The notes under the pieces were generated by a model. It searched no databases, was not told where the DNA came from, and saw only the letters and a list, made by a program, of their open reading frames with translations. Positions 44,801-51,847 of a stretch of 64,000 nt of DNA are shown here, piece by piece. The stretch is from an uncultured Christensenellaceae bacterium (GTDB lineage: Bacteria > Bacillota > Clostridia > Christensenellales > Borkfalkiaceae), in NCBI GenBank assembly GCA_910588645.1, contig CAJUOY010000004.1, positions 34,425-98,424 on the forward strand, read 5' to 3'. The translations under genes and the position numbers were made by a program. The first letter of the stretch is position 1; each line of letters starts with the position of its first letter.

Positions 44801-45488
44801 AATTGGTTTCGTGTCTTCTGAGTTCGGTATAAAGCTCACGGTACTTAATGGCGTTTTCCGCCGCCTTTTTAAGGGGAGTTAACTGTCTTTCAACCTCCTG
44901 CATACGCTGTGCGTGCACGAACAGGTTGTCCTTTGCGCCGTTTAATTTGCGCTCCGCGTCCGCCTTTCTGTCCTTGAATACGACTATGCCCGTAGCTTCC
45001 TCGAATATAGATCTTCTGTCCTCGGGCTTGGCGTTCATTATCTGTTCGATTCTACCCTGTCCGATAATGGAATATCCCTCCTTGGCCGCGCCCGCGCCGT
45101 GTAAAAGGCCGGTCAAAATCTTCATTCTCGAAGGCTGTTTATTTAAAAGATATTCGCTTTCTCCGTCGCGGTAAAGTCTTCTAGTCATTTCGACTTCGTC
45201 GCAATCTATATCGAAAATTCTGTTTGTGTTGTCGAAAGTAAGGGTAACCTCGCACATAGACATCTGTCTGCGCGCCTGTGTACCGCTGAATATGACGTCG
45301 AGCATCTGCGAGCCGCGCATCATTTTGGCGGACTGCTCGCCGAGAACCCAACGTATAGCGTCTGCTACGTTCGATTTTCCGCAGCCGTTCGGACCTACTA
45401 TACAAGTCACCCCTTCGCCGAGGGTGACGGTCGTCTTATCGGCAAACGATTTAAAGCCGACTAATTGTATCTGTTTGAAAGTTATCAT
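41889..45488 (-). CDS. smc: Chromosome segregation protein SMC
   Basis: The ATPase core of the condensin-like SMC-ScpAB complex. At 1,199 residues it is complete: N-terminal Walker A (VGPNGCGKSNVADAIRWVLGE), a long coiled coil, the hinge around 520-660 (GLIADVVSCDSEFEVAIETAFGGAMQNV), the return coiled coil, and the C-terminal signature LLSGGERALTAIAILFAI with Walker B PFCVLDEIEAALD. It starts 3 bases after the rnc stop codon and its stop lies 25 bases before ftsY. Confidence 0.98.
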   Translation of the reverse strand: MITFKQIQLVGFKSFADKTTVTLGEGVTCIVGPNGCGKSNVADAIRWVLGEQSAKMMRGSQMLDVIFSGTQARRQMSMCEVTLTFDNTNRIFDIDCDEVEMTRRLYRDGESEYLLNKQPSRMKILTGLLHGAGAAKEGYSIIGQGRIEQIMNAKPEDRRSIFEEATGIVVFKDRKADAERKLNGAKDNLFVHAQRMQEVERQLTPLKKAAENAIKYRELYTELRRHETNLYIVRHDSAEGEKNKILEKKTAIDERIEFLTKHMEELLEEYHGCRKQLADVDFALQDLNDRIRRYEVGIANKSGESRLYTERAKSVKQKLASAQDDIGFSTKRIEEIERDVRRTEALKGKNAERIKQMTAQAEVLQKETDELSAKISDYEYQTGEHRKKVMDTFKDLSEMRRNLGSLEAQKQLLEERLSEIDGEMSKIRARRDEAKRAYESSIERGETLSKLLGNEDALLSDAENKLGDCEKELEQFVRKIFETEAQIRSIKESLNTARGLRDRFEGYVYSVKRLMGDAKNNLELSARIKGLIADVVSCDSEFEVAIETAFGGAMQNVITGTREDAKELIEYLKRNRAGQVTFLPIDAIQPRPVNKMIDFAVKETGAINQAIKLVKYDRQFDNVIKFLLGNTLIVDNIQNATRISKLYPRAFKIVTLDGDQIATSGSMTGGSRKEVAGNLLANERRIKELEESKEVKEEFLQRAEGKRAELENKKSGAAEELSLLRVKLQSAREELASVTEKQAALMGTVTSSESEFSAYSQSREALRQRLSGLDSEYSGVTAGASSLTQQSDKASTEMDDMSAEYDKLRNERNSKLEKLNGIRVELAGLNSAITSADENIARFNKEREDHRLKIDKINASIPAIQLEIENLNAQAEKTALTEDEQRVVNDLRRQIVEVTESKNKLNERIKQTDAERLDSITERESLITKSHNLDMALTKIDSDLEFLRQRIEEEYGETYEGCLKYKEENYDTSTSAVQIATCKRQITMLGSINHNAVEEYDELSVHYEKMVTDRDDMEKAISDLTTALDEIRTEMLRIFNDGFNTINENFKRTFKELFGGGKAELQLDYTDCDDPLNAGVEIIACPPGKKLTKISLLSGGERALTAIAILFAIIGMRPMPFCVLDEIEAALDEANVARYAKYLKKFASNTQFIVITHRKPTMESADILFGVTMEEKGVSKVVSVKLSEVAEKLGGDTVE

Positions 45489-45491
45489 AAT

Positions 45492-46124
45492 TTACCGTCT
45501 TTTTTTCAACGCGTCCAAAGCTTTTGCCGCCGCGTCCTGTTCAGCTTTCTGTTTATTTTCGCCCCAGCCCTTATAAGTTTTTCCGAATACGTTCACAGCC
45601 GCTTCGAAACTGGGATATTGCGGAGTACCTATATCCCGCACGGAATATTCGGGAAGCGCGGCTCCGCGCTTTTGCAAAGTTTCCTGTAAGCCGCCCTTAA
45701 AGTTTTCATCCTTATCTTTAAATGAAAAATCCAGCGTGGACAGTACAAACTTTTTGGCCGCATCCATACCGCCGTCGAGATAGATAGCCGCGACTATCGC
45801 CTCGTATACTGAAGGAACGGCCTTTTTATTTCTGTTGTCGCCCTCGCCCTTTATCAGATTTTCGTCAAGCTTCAACCTCTTGGATATAGGCGTCAAAGCG
45901 GCGTCTGACACCACGTCTTTTCTGCGCTCCGTAAGCTCGCCCTCGTCCGCATCGAGAGCGAAAATTTTTTCCGAAACGATAAACTCTATTATCGCGTCGC
46001 CGAAAAATTCCAACGTTTCGTTACAACTTTTATTATCGTACGACGCGAGCGTAAGCGCGCGCATCAAAAGCCTTCTGTCCTTGAACCTGTATCCGATATT
46101 TTTTTCTACGACGGAAAAATTCAT
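45492..46124 (-). CDS. rnc: Ribonuclease III
   Basis: The double-strand-specific endoribonuclease for rRNA and mRNA processing. The 210 residues have the RNase III signature as CNETLEFFGDAIIEF, slightly off the usual NERLEFLGDAVL, but the Glu and Asp that hold catalytic metal are kept. The C-terminal double-stranded RNA-binding domain (GGLQETLQKRG ... KQKAEQDAAAKALDAL) is complete. The start overlaps the plsX stop as TAATG, so it is translationally coupled. The usual acpP between plsX and rnc is missing. Confidence 0.96.
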   Translation of the reverse strand: MNFSVVEKNIGYRFKDRRLLMRALTLASYDNKSCNETLEFFGDAIIEFIVSEKIFALDADEGELTERRKDVVSDAALTPISKRLKLDENLIKGEGDNRNKKAVPSVYEAIVAAIYLDGGMDAAKKFVLSTLDFSFKDKDENFKGGLQETLQKRGAALPEYSVRDIGTPQYPSFEAAVNVFGKTYKGWGENKQKAEQDAAAKALDALKKRR

Positions 46125-47155
46125 TAAATTTCCTCGGGAATAAGAGTATCGAAATCAACGTTTTCCAGTTTTTTCTCAACTGCGGGAACGAGCCCCTTTC
46201 TGTATATGTTTGCGGCGTTCTCGATAGAAGCGGCTATCGTGGAAGCCTTTGAAGAGCCGTGACTCTTTACAACTACCTTTTTAAGGCCGAGCAGCAGTGC
46301 GCCGCCGAACTTTTCAAAATCGAGCTGTCCGCGCATATTCCTTATTGCTTTGCGCATAAACAGATAGCCTATCTTAGACGACAGCGAGGACGAAAATTCC
46401 TTTTTCATAACGCCTAATACGAGCTTCCCGCAACCCTCCATAGACTTCAAAGCTATGTTCCCGGAAAAACCGTCCGCAACGGCAACATCGCACTCGCCGA
46501 GCATTATATCGCGCCCTTCGATATTGCCGATAAAATCTATGCCCTGCATTTTACTTAAATATTTATAAGTTTCCTGATGAAGGGGATCGCCCTTGTGCTC
46601 CTCGGTACCGTTTGACAACAGTCCTACTTTCGGAGATGAAATTCCAAAGCCTACCTCGGCATAGGCCGAAGCGAGCACTGCGAACTGACAGAGCATTACG
46701 GGCTTGCACTCGGCGTTGGCTCCGCAATCGCAAAGCATTGTCACCCTCCCTCGGGAATTGGGTATCGCAGGGCAGAGCGCGGGGCGCTTAATTCCCCTTA
46801 TTCTGCCGAGAATAAGCTGTCCGCCGACGATAGTCGCACCCGTGGAACCTGCAGTAACCAAGGCGCACAGATCGTCCTCCTTTTTAAGCTTCCAAAATCC
46901 CGCGACAAGCGAGGACTGCTTGCGCTTTATAGCCTCGGTGGGAATGTCGTTCATATCTATCACGTCGGGGCAGTCCACTATTTCGAGACGCGATTTATCG
47001 TATTTATATTTCTTTAACTCGGCTTCTATATCGGCCTGTCTGCCGGTAAGAACGAGATACAGATCCTTGTCCTTTTCAAGCGCAAGAACGGAACCCTGCA
47101 CTGTTGCCGCGGGCGCGTTGTCGCCGCCCATTGCGTCTACGAGTATCTTAACCAT
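46124..47155 (-). CDS. plsX: Phosphate acyltransferase PlsX
   Basis: Makes acyl-phosphate from acyl-ACP for phospholipid synthesis (with PlsY). Typical text: ILVDAMGGDNAPAATVQG at the start, NPNSRG-like CPAIPNSRGRVTMLCDCGANAECKP in the middle, and LLGLKKVVVKSHGSS near the end. I start at 47155 (MVKILVD), which has GGAGG 6 bases upstream; four residues could be added from an upstream ATG. Its promoter is wrapped by a perfect 9-bp inverted repeat. It heads the plsX-rnc-smc-ftsY operon. Confidence 0.96.
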   Translation of the reverse strand: MVKILVDAMGGDNAPAATVQGSVLALEKDKDLYLVLTGRQADIEAELKKYKYDKSRLEIVDCPDVIDMNDIPTEAIKRKQSSLVAGFWKLKKEDDLCALVTAGSTGATIVGGQLILGRIRGIKRPALCPAIPNSRGRVTMLCDCGANAECKPVMLCQFAVLASAYAEVGFGISSPKVGLLSNGTEEHKGDPLHQETYKYLSKMQGIDFIGNIEGRDIMLGECDVAVADGFSGNIALKSMEGCGKLVLGVMKKEFSSSLSSKIGYLFMRKAIRNMRGQLDFEKFGGALLLGLKKVVVKSHGSSKASTIAASIENAANIYRKGLVPAVEKKLENVDFDTLIPEEI

Positions 47156-47175
47156 AAGGTCCTCCAATTATTTAA

Positions 47176-47203
47176 CCGATTTGTATTATATCACACAAAT
47201 CGG
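47176..47203 (-). promoter_or_regulatory. Perfect inverted repeat over the plsX -10 box (candidate operator)
   Basis: CCGATTTGT (47176-47184) and ACAAATCGG (47195-47203) are exact inverted repeats 10 bases apart, and the minus-strand TATAAT (47190-47185) lies between the arms. A dimeric repressor bound here would block the promoter. A lipid regulator of the FapR or FabT type is the natural guess. Confidence 0.55.
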
Positions 47204-47213
47204 AAAAACACAA
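47185..47213 (-). promoter_or_regulatory. Promoter of the plsX operon
   Basis: On the minus strand TTGTGT (47213-47208), a 17-bp spacer and TATAAT (47190-47185). Confidence 0.6.
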
Positions 47214-47226
47214 TTATTTGAAATAG

Positions 47227-48489
47227 TTAATTTGGAGCTTCCTCTTCCGCCGTTTCGGCGTCGTCCCCGACGTATTTGAGGCCCTTCACTGGCAGATATT
47301 TGTCCTTCCTCAACAGCACGCGTTTTTTATATCCGTCGCGAATAACCGTAAGGTATCCCGCTGACGTAAGTCCGTTCTTGCCGTCGCGCGCCTTAGAGGG
47401 ATCGTTCGTAAGTTCTTCTTCCGCCTTTATCTCACCCGTGACTTCAGAGGATATAGAATATTCCGCTTCCCCTTTCAGACCGTAAATTTCGAAAGTTACG
47501 TAATTGTTGCCAGTCTTAGCGCGAACGTAAGCGGGGCTGTCGCAAGTGTTTTTGATTTTCAGATCGCAGGTCGTCCCGCTTACCATAGCGTCGCGCGAGG
47601 GCGGAACGTAACCGACCGCAAGCGAATGGGGATGATATTCCTCAATTTCGAAACCCGCAAGCAACGCGCAGTTGTACAGCGTAGTGCTGACCTGACACAC
47701 GCCGCCGCCGATACCGTCCTTGAATTCGCCGTTTTCTATGATCTTGGCGTTGAGGAATCCGCGGCTTTTCAACCTTTCCCCGACCGTGCCGTTAAAGGAC
47801 AGCGTTTCTCCGCGTTGAAGTACCGAACCGTTTATCTTCGAGGCCGCAAGGCGGATATTGCTCACTCTCGGAAGATTGTCGCCGTCGAAGTACGTCGTAA
47901 AAGAGGCAAGTTTGCAGGTTTCGGCTTTGACGTCGTCGAGAGATCTGCTGCGCTTTACTTCCTTAAATACTATTTCTACGGGTTTGAAAGATCCGTCAAG
48001 TGAAAGTTTTATATCGTTTCGAAGTTTACTTACGTCTACTTCGCTTCCGTCGCGCCCCTCCCGATAAGTAAACGGTTCTCCCGCAAGATTGAATACCGCG
48101 TAAGGCTCCACTACGGAAATTTGTTCGCTTGCGCATATGCCCGTAATCACATCGCTTTCTCCGCAGAGATAGTAGCTTACTTTAGGCGATAGTTTTTGTC
48201 CCCGCTTTGCGCCCTTTAAAAGTTGAAAAACGTCGTCCTTGAAATTTATCTCGGGGTAAGTGAAAGTATAGACATCCTCCCTGCCTTTTACCGTCAAGGT
48301 TTTGTCCTTTAAATCTTCCTCTATACCTCGCCTGATTTCCTCGGCGGCCGCCTTTAAAGTCATACCGCCCACGCTTACGCCGTTTACCGTGACGCCCTGC
48401 GCAACGGTAACGGAAAATGCGCAAAGTAAAAAAATTACGCCCGTTGTAAGAACGGACGCAGATATTATCTTCAATAATTTTTTAATCAA
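47227..48489 (-). CDS. VanW family protein with peptidoglycan-binding-type N-terminus
   Basis: A 420-residue exported envelope protein. After a signal/anchor helix comes a YoaR-like putative peptidoglycan-binding segment (GVTVNGVSVGGMTLKAAAEEI), then a VanW domain (LSFNGTVGERLKSRGFLNAKII, GGGVCQVSTTLYNCALLAGFEI, HPHSLAVGYVPPSRDA), and a C-terminal G5-like tail (about 350-405). VanW proteins are widespread in Clostridia and of uncertain function, likely cell-wall linked. It overlaps the PHP gene by 8 bases and so belongs with recF-PHP. Confidence 0.88.
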   Translation of the reverse strand: MIKKLLKIISASVLTTGVIFLLCAFSVTVAQGVTVNGVSVGGMTLKAAAEEIRRGIEEDLKDKTLTVKGREDVYTFTYPEINFKDDVFQLLKGAKRGQKLSPKVSYYLCGESDVITGICASEQISVVEPYAVFNLAGEPFTYREGRDGSEVDVSKLRNDIKLSLDGSFKPVEIVFKEVKRSRSLDDVKAETCKLASFTTYFDGDNLPRVSNIRLAASKINGSVLQRGETLSFNGTVGERLKSRGFLNAKIIENGEFKDGIGGGVCQVSTTLYNCALLAGFEIEEYHPHSLAVGYVPPSRDAMVSGTTCDLKIKNTCDSPAYVRAKTGNNYVTFEIYGLKGEAEYSISSEVTGEIKAEEELTNDPSKARDGKNGLTSAGYLTVIRDGYKKRVLLRKDKYLPVKGLKYVGDDAETAEEEAPN

Positions 48490-49306
48490 TTTTAAGCCTC
48501 TCCAACAACTCGTCTCCGGCGTGGAATACAGGACTGCCTATCTCCCTGCCCGCGCCGAATATGTGAGTATCCGAACCGCCCGTAACAAGCATCGACAGCT
48601 CGGCCGCGAGATTTTTATAATATTCCGTCTCTTCGACAGTATGCGTAGTATAATAGGCTTCTATACCGCCCAAGCCCTCGCCTTTGAGACTTTTAAGTAC
48701 CCCCGCAAGTTCGTCCCGTTCCATACGTATTCTGCCCGGGTGGGCAACGGAAACAAAGCCGCCTGCCGCCGTAATTTCCCTTACCGCCTTCAACGGAGAC
48801 GGACGGCCTATCGGCGAATAAGCGGGATTTCCCTTGCCTGCATATCTACGAAAAAACTCGGGAACGTCTTTCACGTATCCCTTGCTTATCATTGCGCGGG
48901 CGATGTGTACGGAGTGTACGGGTGTTGTGAGCGAATACCTCTTTTCGTTGACCTCTTCCATTGTCAAAGGCTTGCCTATTGCGGCGAACTTTTGTAATAT
49001 CTCCTCCGCGCGTTCCAAAGATGCCTCGTACAAATTCTTTAAAAACGGCGTCATTTCAGCCTCGTCTAAACCGTAACCGAGAACGTGAAATTTTATATCT
49101 CCGACGTACGCCGAAACCTCAATTCCGTTTACGGCGCGTATCCCCGCGGAGGCCGCAATTTTTTTGAGCGGAGCGCACGACTGCATTCCGTCGTGATCTG
49201 TGACAGCAACCAATCCGATGTGCGCCGCAACGGCCGCGCCGACAATATCTGAAGGAAGCAACAGCCCGTCAGAGCTAACGGAATGTATGTGTAAGTCCGC
49301 TCTCAT
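48482..49306 (-). CDS. PHP domain phosphoesterase
   Basis: A 274-residue metal-dependent hydrolase of the PHP family, of the type that acts as 3',5'-nucleoside bisphosphate phosphatase or 5'-3' exoribonuclease (RNase AM group). Metal ligands are in ADLHIHSVSSDG (HxH), VTDHDGM, NGIEVSA, FHVLGYG, VAHPGRI and GGSDTH. It overlaps recF by 4 bases (ATGA) and vanW by 8, so the three genes are tightly coupled. Confidence 0.88.
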   Translation of the reverse strand: MRADLHIHSVSSDGLLLPSDIVGAAVAAHIGLVAVTDHDGMQSCAPLKKIAASAGIRAVNGIEVSAYVGDIKFHVLGYGLDEAEMTPFLKNLYEASLERAEEILQKFAAIGKPLTMEEVNEKRYSLTTPVHSVHIARAMISKGYVKDVPEFFRRYAGKGNPAYSPIGRPSPLKAVREITAAGGFVSVAHPGRIRMERDELAGVLKSLKGEGLGGIEAYYTTHTVEETEYYKNLAAELSMLVTGGSDTHIFGAGREIGSPVFHAGDELLERLKID

Positions 49307-50388
49307 CTCTTTACCGCGCCCCCCTCGATCTTTATTTTATTAGTCTCCCTGCCGCACAGCGCTCTTTCGGCGTGCGTGCAGGTGAGAATTGTCTGCAATC
49401 CGGAAGTTCTTTCCACAAGCTTTTTGCGGCGGGGAAGATCCAGTTCGCTCATAACGTCGTCCAAAATCAGTACGGGGTACTCTCCAGAAACCTCCTTAAA
49501 TATCTCTACTTCTGCAAGTTTTATGGACAGAGCGGCCGTTCTCGTCTGCCCTTGCGACGCATAAATTTTGGCGTCGGAACCGTTTACGGATATATCCATA
49601 TCGTCGCGGTGGGGACCGCACGCAGTATACCCCAGTCTTATATCCCTGTCGTATCCGTTTGAAAGTTCGTCGAAGAGGCGCTTTGCAAGTTCTTCCTCCG
49701 TGCCGACGTAATTTTTATCCGGTGAAATTTTAAGCTCTTCCCCGCCGTCCGTCAGATAAGAATGGGCCTGCGCCGCCAAAGGAGCAAGCTTATCGATATA
49801 CTCCGCCCGCTTGAACGCGACGATCGCCGCGTACTTACACAGCTGTAAATCCCATACGGGCAACGTGTCGTATATCAGAGCAAGATCGCGGTTTTTTAAA
49901 AGATTGTTGCGCTGTTCGAGAACCTTGTTGTAGCGGTTCAACGCGGTAAAATACGTGCGCGAGAGCTGGGATATGGACACGTTTAAAAAACGCCGTCTTT
50001 CGTCGGGGCCGTCCTGAATGAGCCTCAACTCCTGCGGAGAGAAAAATACCGAAAAGAGATTGCCGAGTATATCGGCGTTGCGCGTGATCTTGTTGCCGTT
50101 GATATAAAACTCGCGGCCGCTCTCCGTGATCTTTGCGTAAATTTCCATTTTGCCGTAACGGCCGCAAGCCTGCGCGGAGAGTTCCGCAAAGCTTTCCCCG
50201 TGCTTTATCAGCTGTTTATCCCTGCGGCAACGGGGCGAAATTCCCGTGCAAAGATAGAATACCGCCTCCGCGCAGTTAGTTTTGCCCTGAGCGTTTTTTC
50301 CGAAAACCACGTTGAGGCCGTCGGAAAAATCCACGGCTTCATCGGTATAATTTCTGTAATTTTTCAATTTTAAATTTTTTATATGCAT
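49303..50388 (-). CDS. recF: DNA replication and repair protein RecF
   Basis: An SMC-like ATPase that helps load RecA at gaps. The 361 residues include MHIKNLKLKNYRNYTDEAVDF, Walker A FGKNAQGKTNCAEAVFYL, the signature YASQGQTRTAALSIKLAE, and Walker B YPVLILDDVMSELD. It is divergent from dnaA rather than in the usual dnaA-dnaN-recF order, and dnaN is absent. No Shine-Dalgarno sequence stands out before the ATG. Confidence 0.96.
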   Translation of the reverse strand: MHIKNLKLKNYRNYTDEAVDFSDGLNVVFGKNAQGKTNCAEAVFYLCTGISPRCRRDKQLIKHGESFAELSAQACGRYGKMEIYAKITESGREFYINGNKITRNADILGNLFSVFFSPQELRLIQDGPDERRRFLNVSISQLSRTYFTALNRYNKVLEQRNNLLKNRDLALIYDTLPVWDLQLCKYAAIVAFKRAEYIDKLAPLAAQAHSYLTDGGEELKISPDKNYVGTEEELAKRLFDELSNGYDRDIRLGYTACGPHRDDMDISVNGSDAKIYASQGQTRTAALSIKLAEVEIFKEVSGEYPVLILDDVMSELDLPRRKKLVERTSGLQTILTCTHAERALCGRETNKIKIEGGAVKR

Positions 50389-50497
50389 TTTCGGTCAAAA
50401 CACTTTATTTTATATTGGATTTGATGTATAATGAGTTAGCGTTACATAATTATTATACCAAACTTATCGTAAAAATTCAAAGGATTATAAGCTGAAA
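50389..50497. promoter_or_regulatory. recF-dnaA divergent region
   Basis: A 109-base AT-rich gap. It holds a TATAAT at 50427-50432 facing dnaA. I find no good DnaA box (best is TTATACCAA, two mismatches from TTATACACA), so the replication origin itself is probably not here. Confidence 0.4.
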
Positions 50498-51847
50498 ATG
50501 GCAGAAAAAGGTAACTTTGATTTTATTTATAACCCTATAAAGGAAAAGATACGGGAATCCATATCCCACATATATTTTTCCACGTATATCGAAAATCTGA
50601 CTCCCGTAGACATAGACGGCAGGTTTATCGTGCTCGAAACTCCCACTGAGACGTTTGCAAAATTTATTACGGGCACCCTTTCGGATAAGATACGCGACGC
50701 CATCATCAGGGCCGACGTGGGGATTTCCGACTTCCGTTTAAAGGTCGCGGGCAGCGAAGGTTACGCTATGAACGCTCCTTGCGAGGAGTATTTTTCCGCG
50801 CCCGTAAACCTCGATAAAAAGTATACCTTTGAAAGTTTTGTAGTAGGCAAGAACAACGAGTTCGTACACGCCGCCGCTCTATCGGTTGCGAACGATCCCG
50901 CGGGGACCTATAATCCTTTATTTATTTACGGCGGCACGGGACTGGGAAAAACCCACCTTATGCAGGCTATTGCCAATAAGATAGTAAACAACAAGCCCGA
51001 ACTCAAAGTAGTCTACGTAACAAGCGAACAGTTTACGAACGATATAATAGACAATATGTTCACCAGCCGCGGCCCCGACGCCCGCGACAAGGGAAACAGG
51101 TTGAGACAATACTACCGCAGCGCGGACGTACTGATAGTCGACGACATTCAGTTCATCGAAAAGAAAAAGGCCGTTCAGGAAGAATTTTTCCATACTTTTA
51201 ACGAATTGGTGGCAAAGGGCAAACAGATAGTAATATCATCCGACCACCCTCCCAAAGAACTTACTCTCCTTGAAGAAAGACTTAGAACGCGCTTTTCGGG
51301 CGGGCTACTTTTCGACATCCTCCCCCCAAACTTCGAGACCAAGATCGCAATATTAAAGCGCAAGGCTCTTGAAAAGAAATGCATAGTTCCCGATGACGTT
51401 CTGACTTTCCTTGCACAGGACTCGGGCGACGACGTAAGAACGCTGGAAGGCAGACTTACAAAGGTAATTTTCGCTTCAAGACTTCACGAAGAGCCTATAA
51501 CCATAGCTCTTGCGAGGAACGCCCTTTCCGAAGCAGTTTCCGAGGGCGGCAAAGAAGAAATAACTCCTCAGGCCATTTTAAACGCGGTAACCGGATATTA
51601 CCATATCGCTCAGGGAGACATCACGGGAAAGAGCAAGAAAAAAGAAATTGTGATTCCCCGTCAGGTTTGCTGTTATCTTATGTGCGAACTGCTGTCGCTG
51701 CCCCTCATTTCGATAGGAAAGGAACTCGGCGGACGCGATCATACCACCATTTTGTATTCACGCGATAAAGTGGACGAGATGTGCAGAGTCAACGATAAGA
51801 TTGCAAAGGACGTCGACGACATCAAGAATATAATTCTCAAAAAGTAA
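50498..51847 (+). CDS. dnaA: Chromosomal replication initiator DnaA
   Basis: The origin-binding AAA+ initiator (449 residues). Domain I is at the N-terminus, then a short linker, then the ATPase with Walker A GGTGLGKTHL (145-154), Walker B VLIVDDIQFI, and domain IV with the DNA-binding signature GGRDHTTILYS. dnaN does not follow; instead mnmG starts on the last base of the dnaA stop codon. recF is divergent. An AAAGGA lies further upstream of the ATG than is ideal. Confidence 0.98.
   Translation: MAEKGNFDFIYNPIKEKIRESISHIYFSTYIENLTPVDIDGRFIVLETPTETFAKFITGTLSDKIRDAIIRADVGISDFRLKVAGSEGYAMNAPCEEYFSAPVNLDKKYTFESFVVGKNNEFVHAAALSVANDPAGTYNPLFIYGGTGLGKTHLMQAIANKIVNNKPELKVVYVTSEQFTNDIIDNMFTSRGPDARDKGNRLRQYYRSADVLIVDDIQFIEKKKAVQEEFFHTFNELVAKGKQIVISSDHPPKELTLLEERLRTRFSGGLLFDILPPNFETKIAILKRKALEKKCIVPDDVLTFLAQDSGDDVRTLEGRLTKVIFASRLHEEPITIALARNALSEAVSEGGKEEITPQAILNAVTGYYHIAQGDITGKSKKKEIVIPRQVCCYLMCELLSLPLISIGKELGGRDHTTILYSRDKVDEMCRVNDKIAKDVDDIKNIILKK

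Noticed and set aside
50389..50497. oriC between recF and dnaA
   Set aside because: Only about 109 bases and no DnaA box better than two mismatches; the AT-richness alone is explained by promoters.
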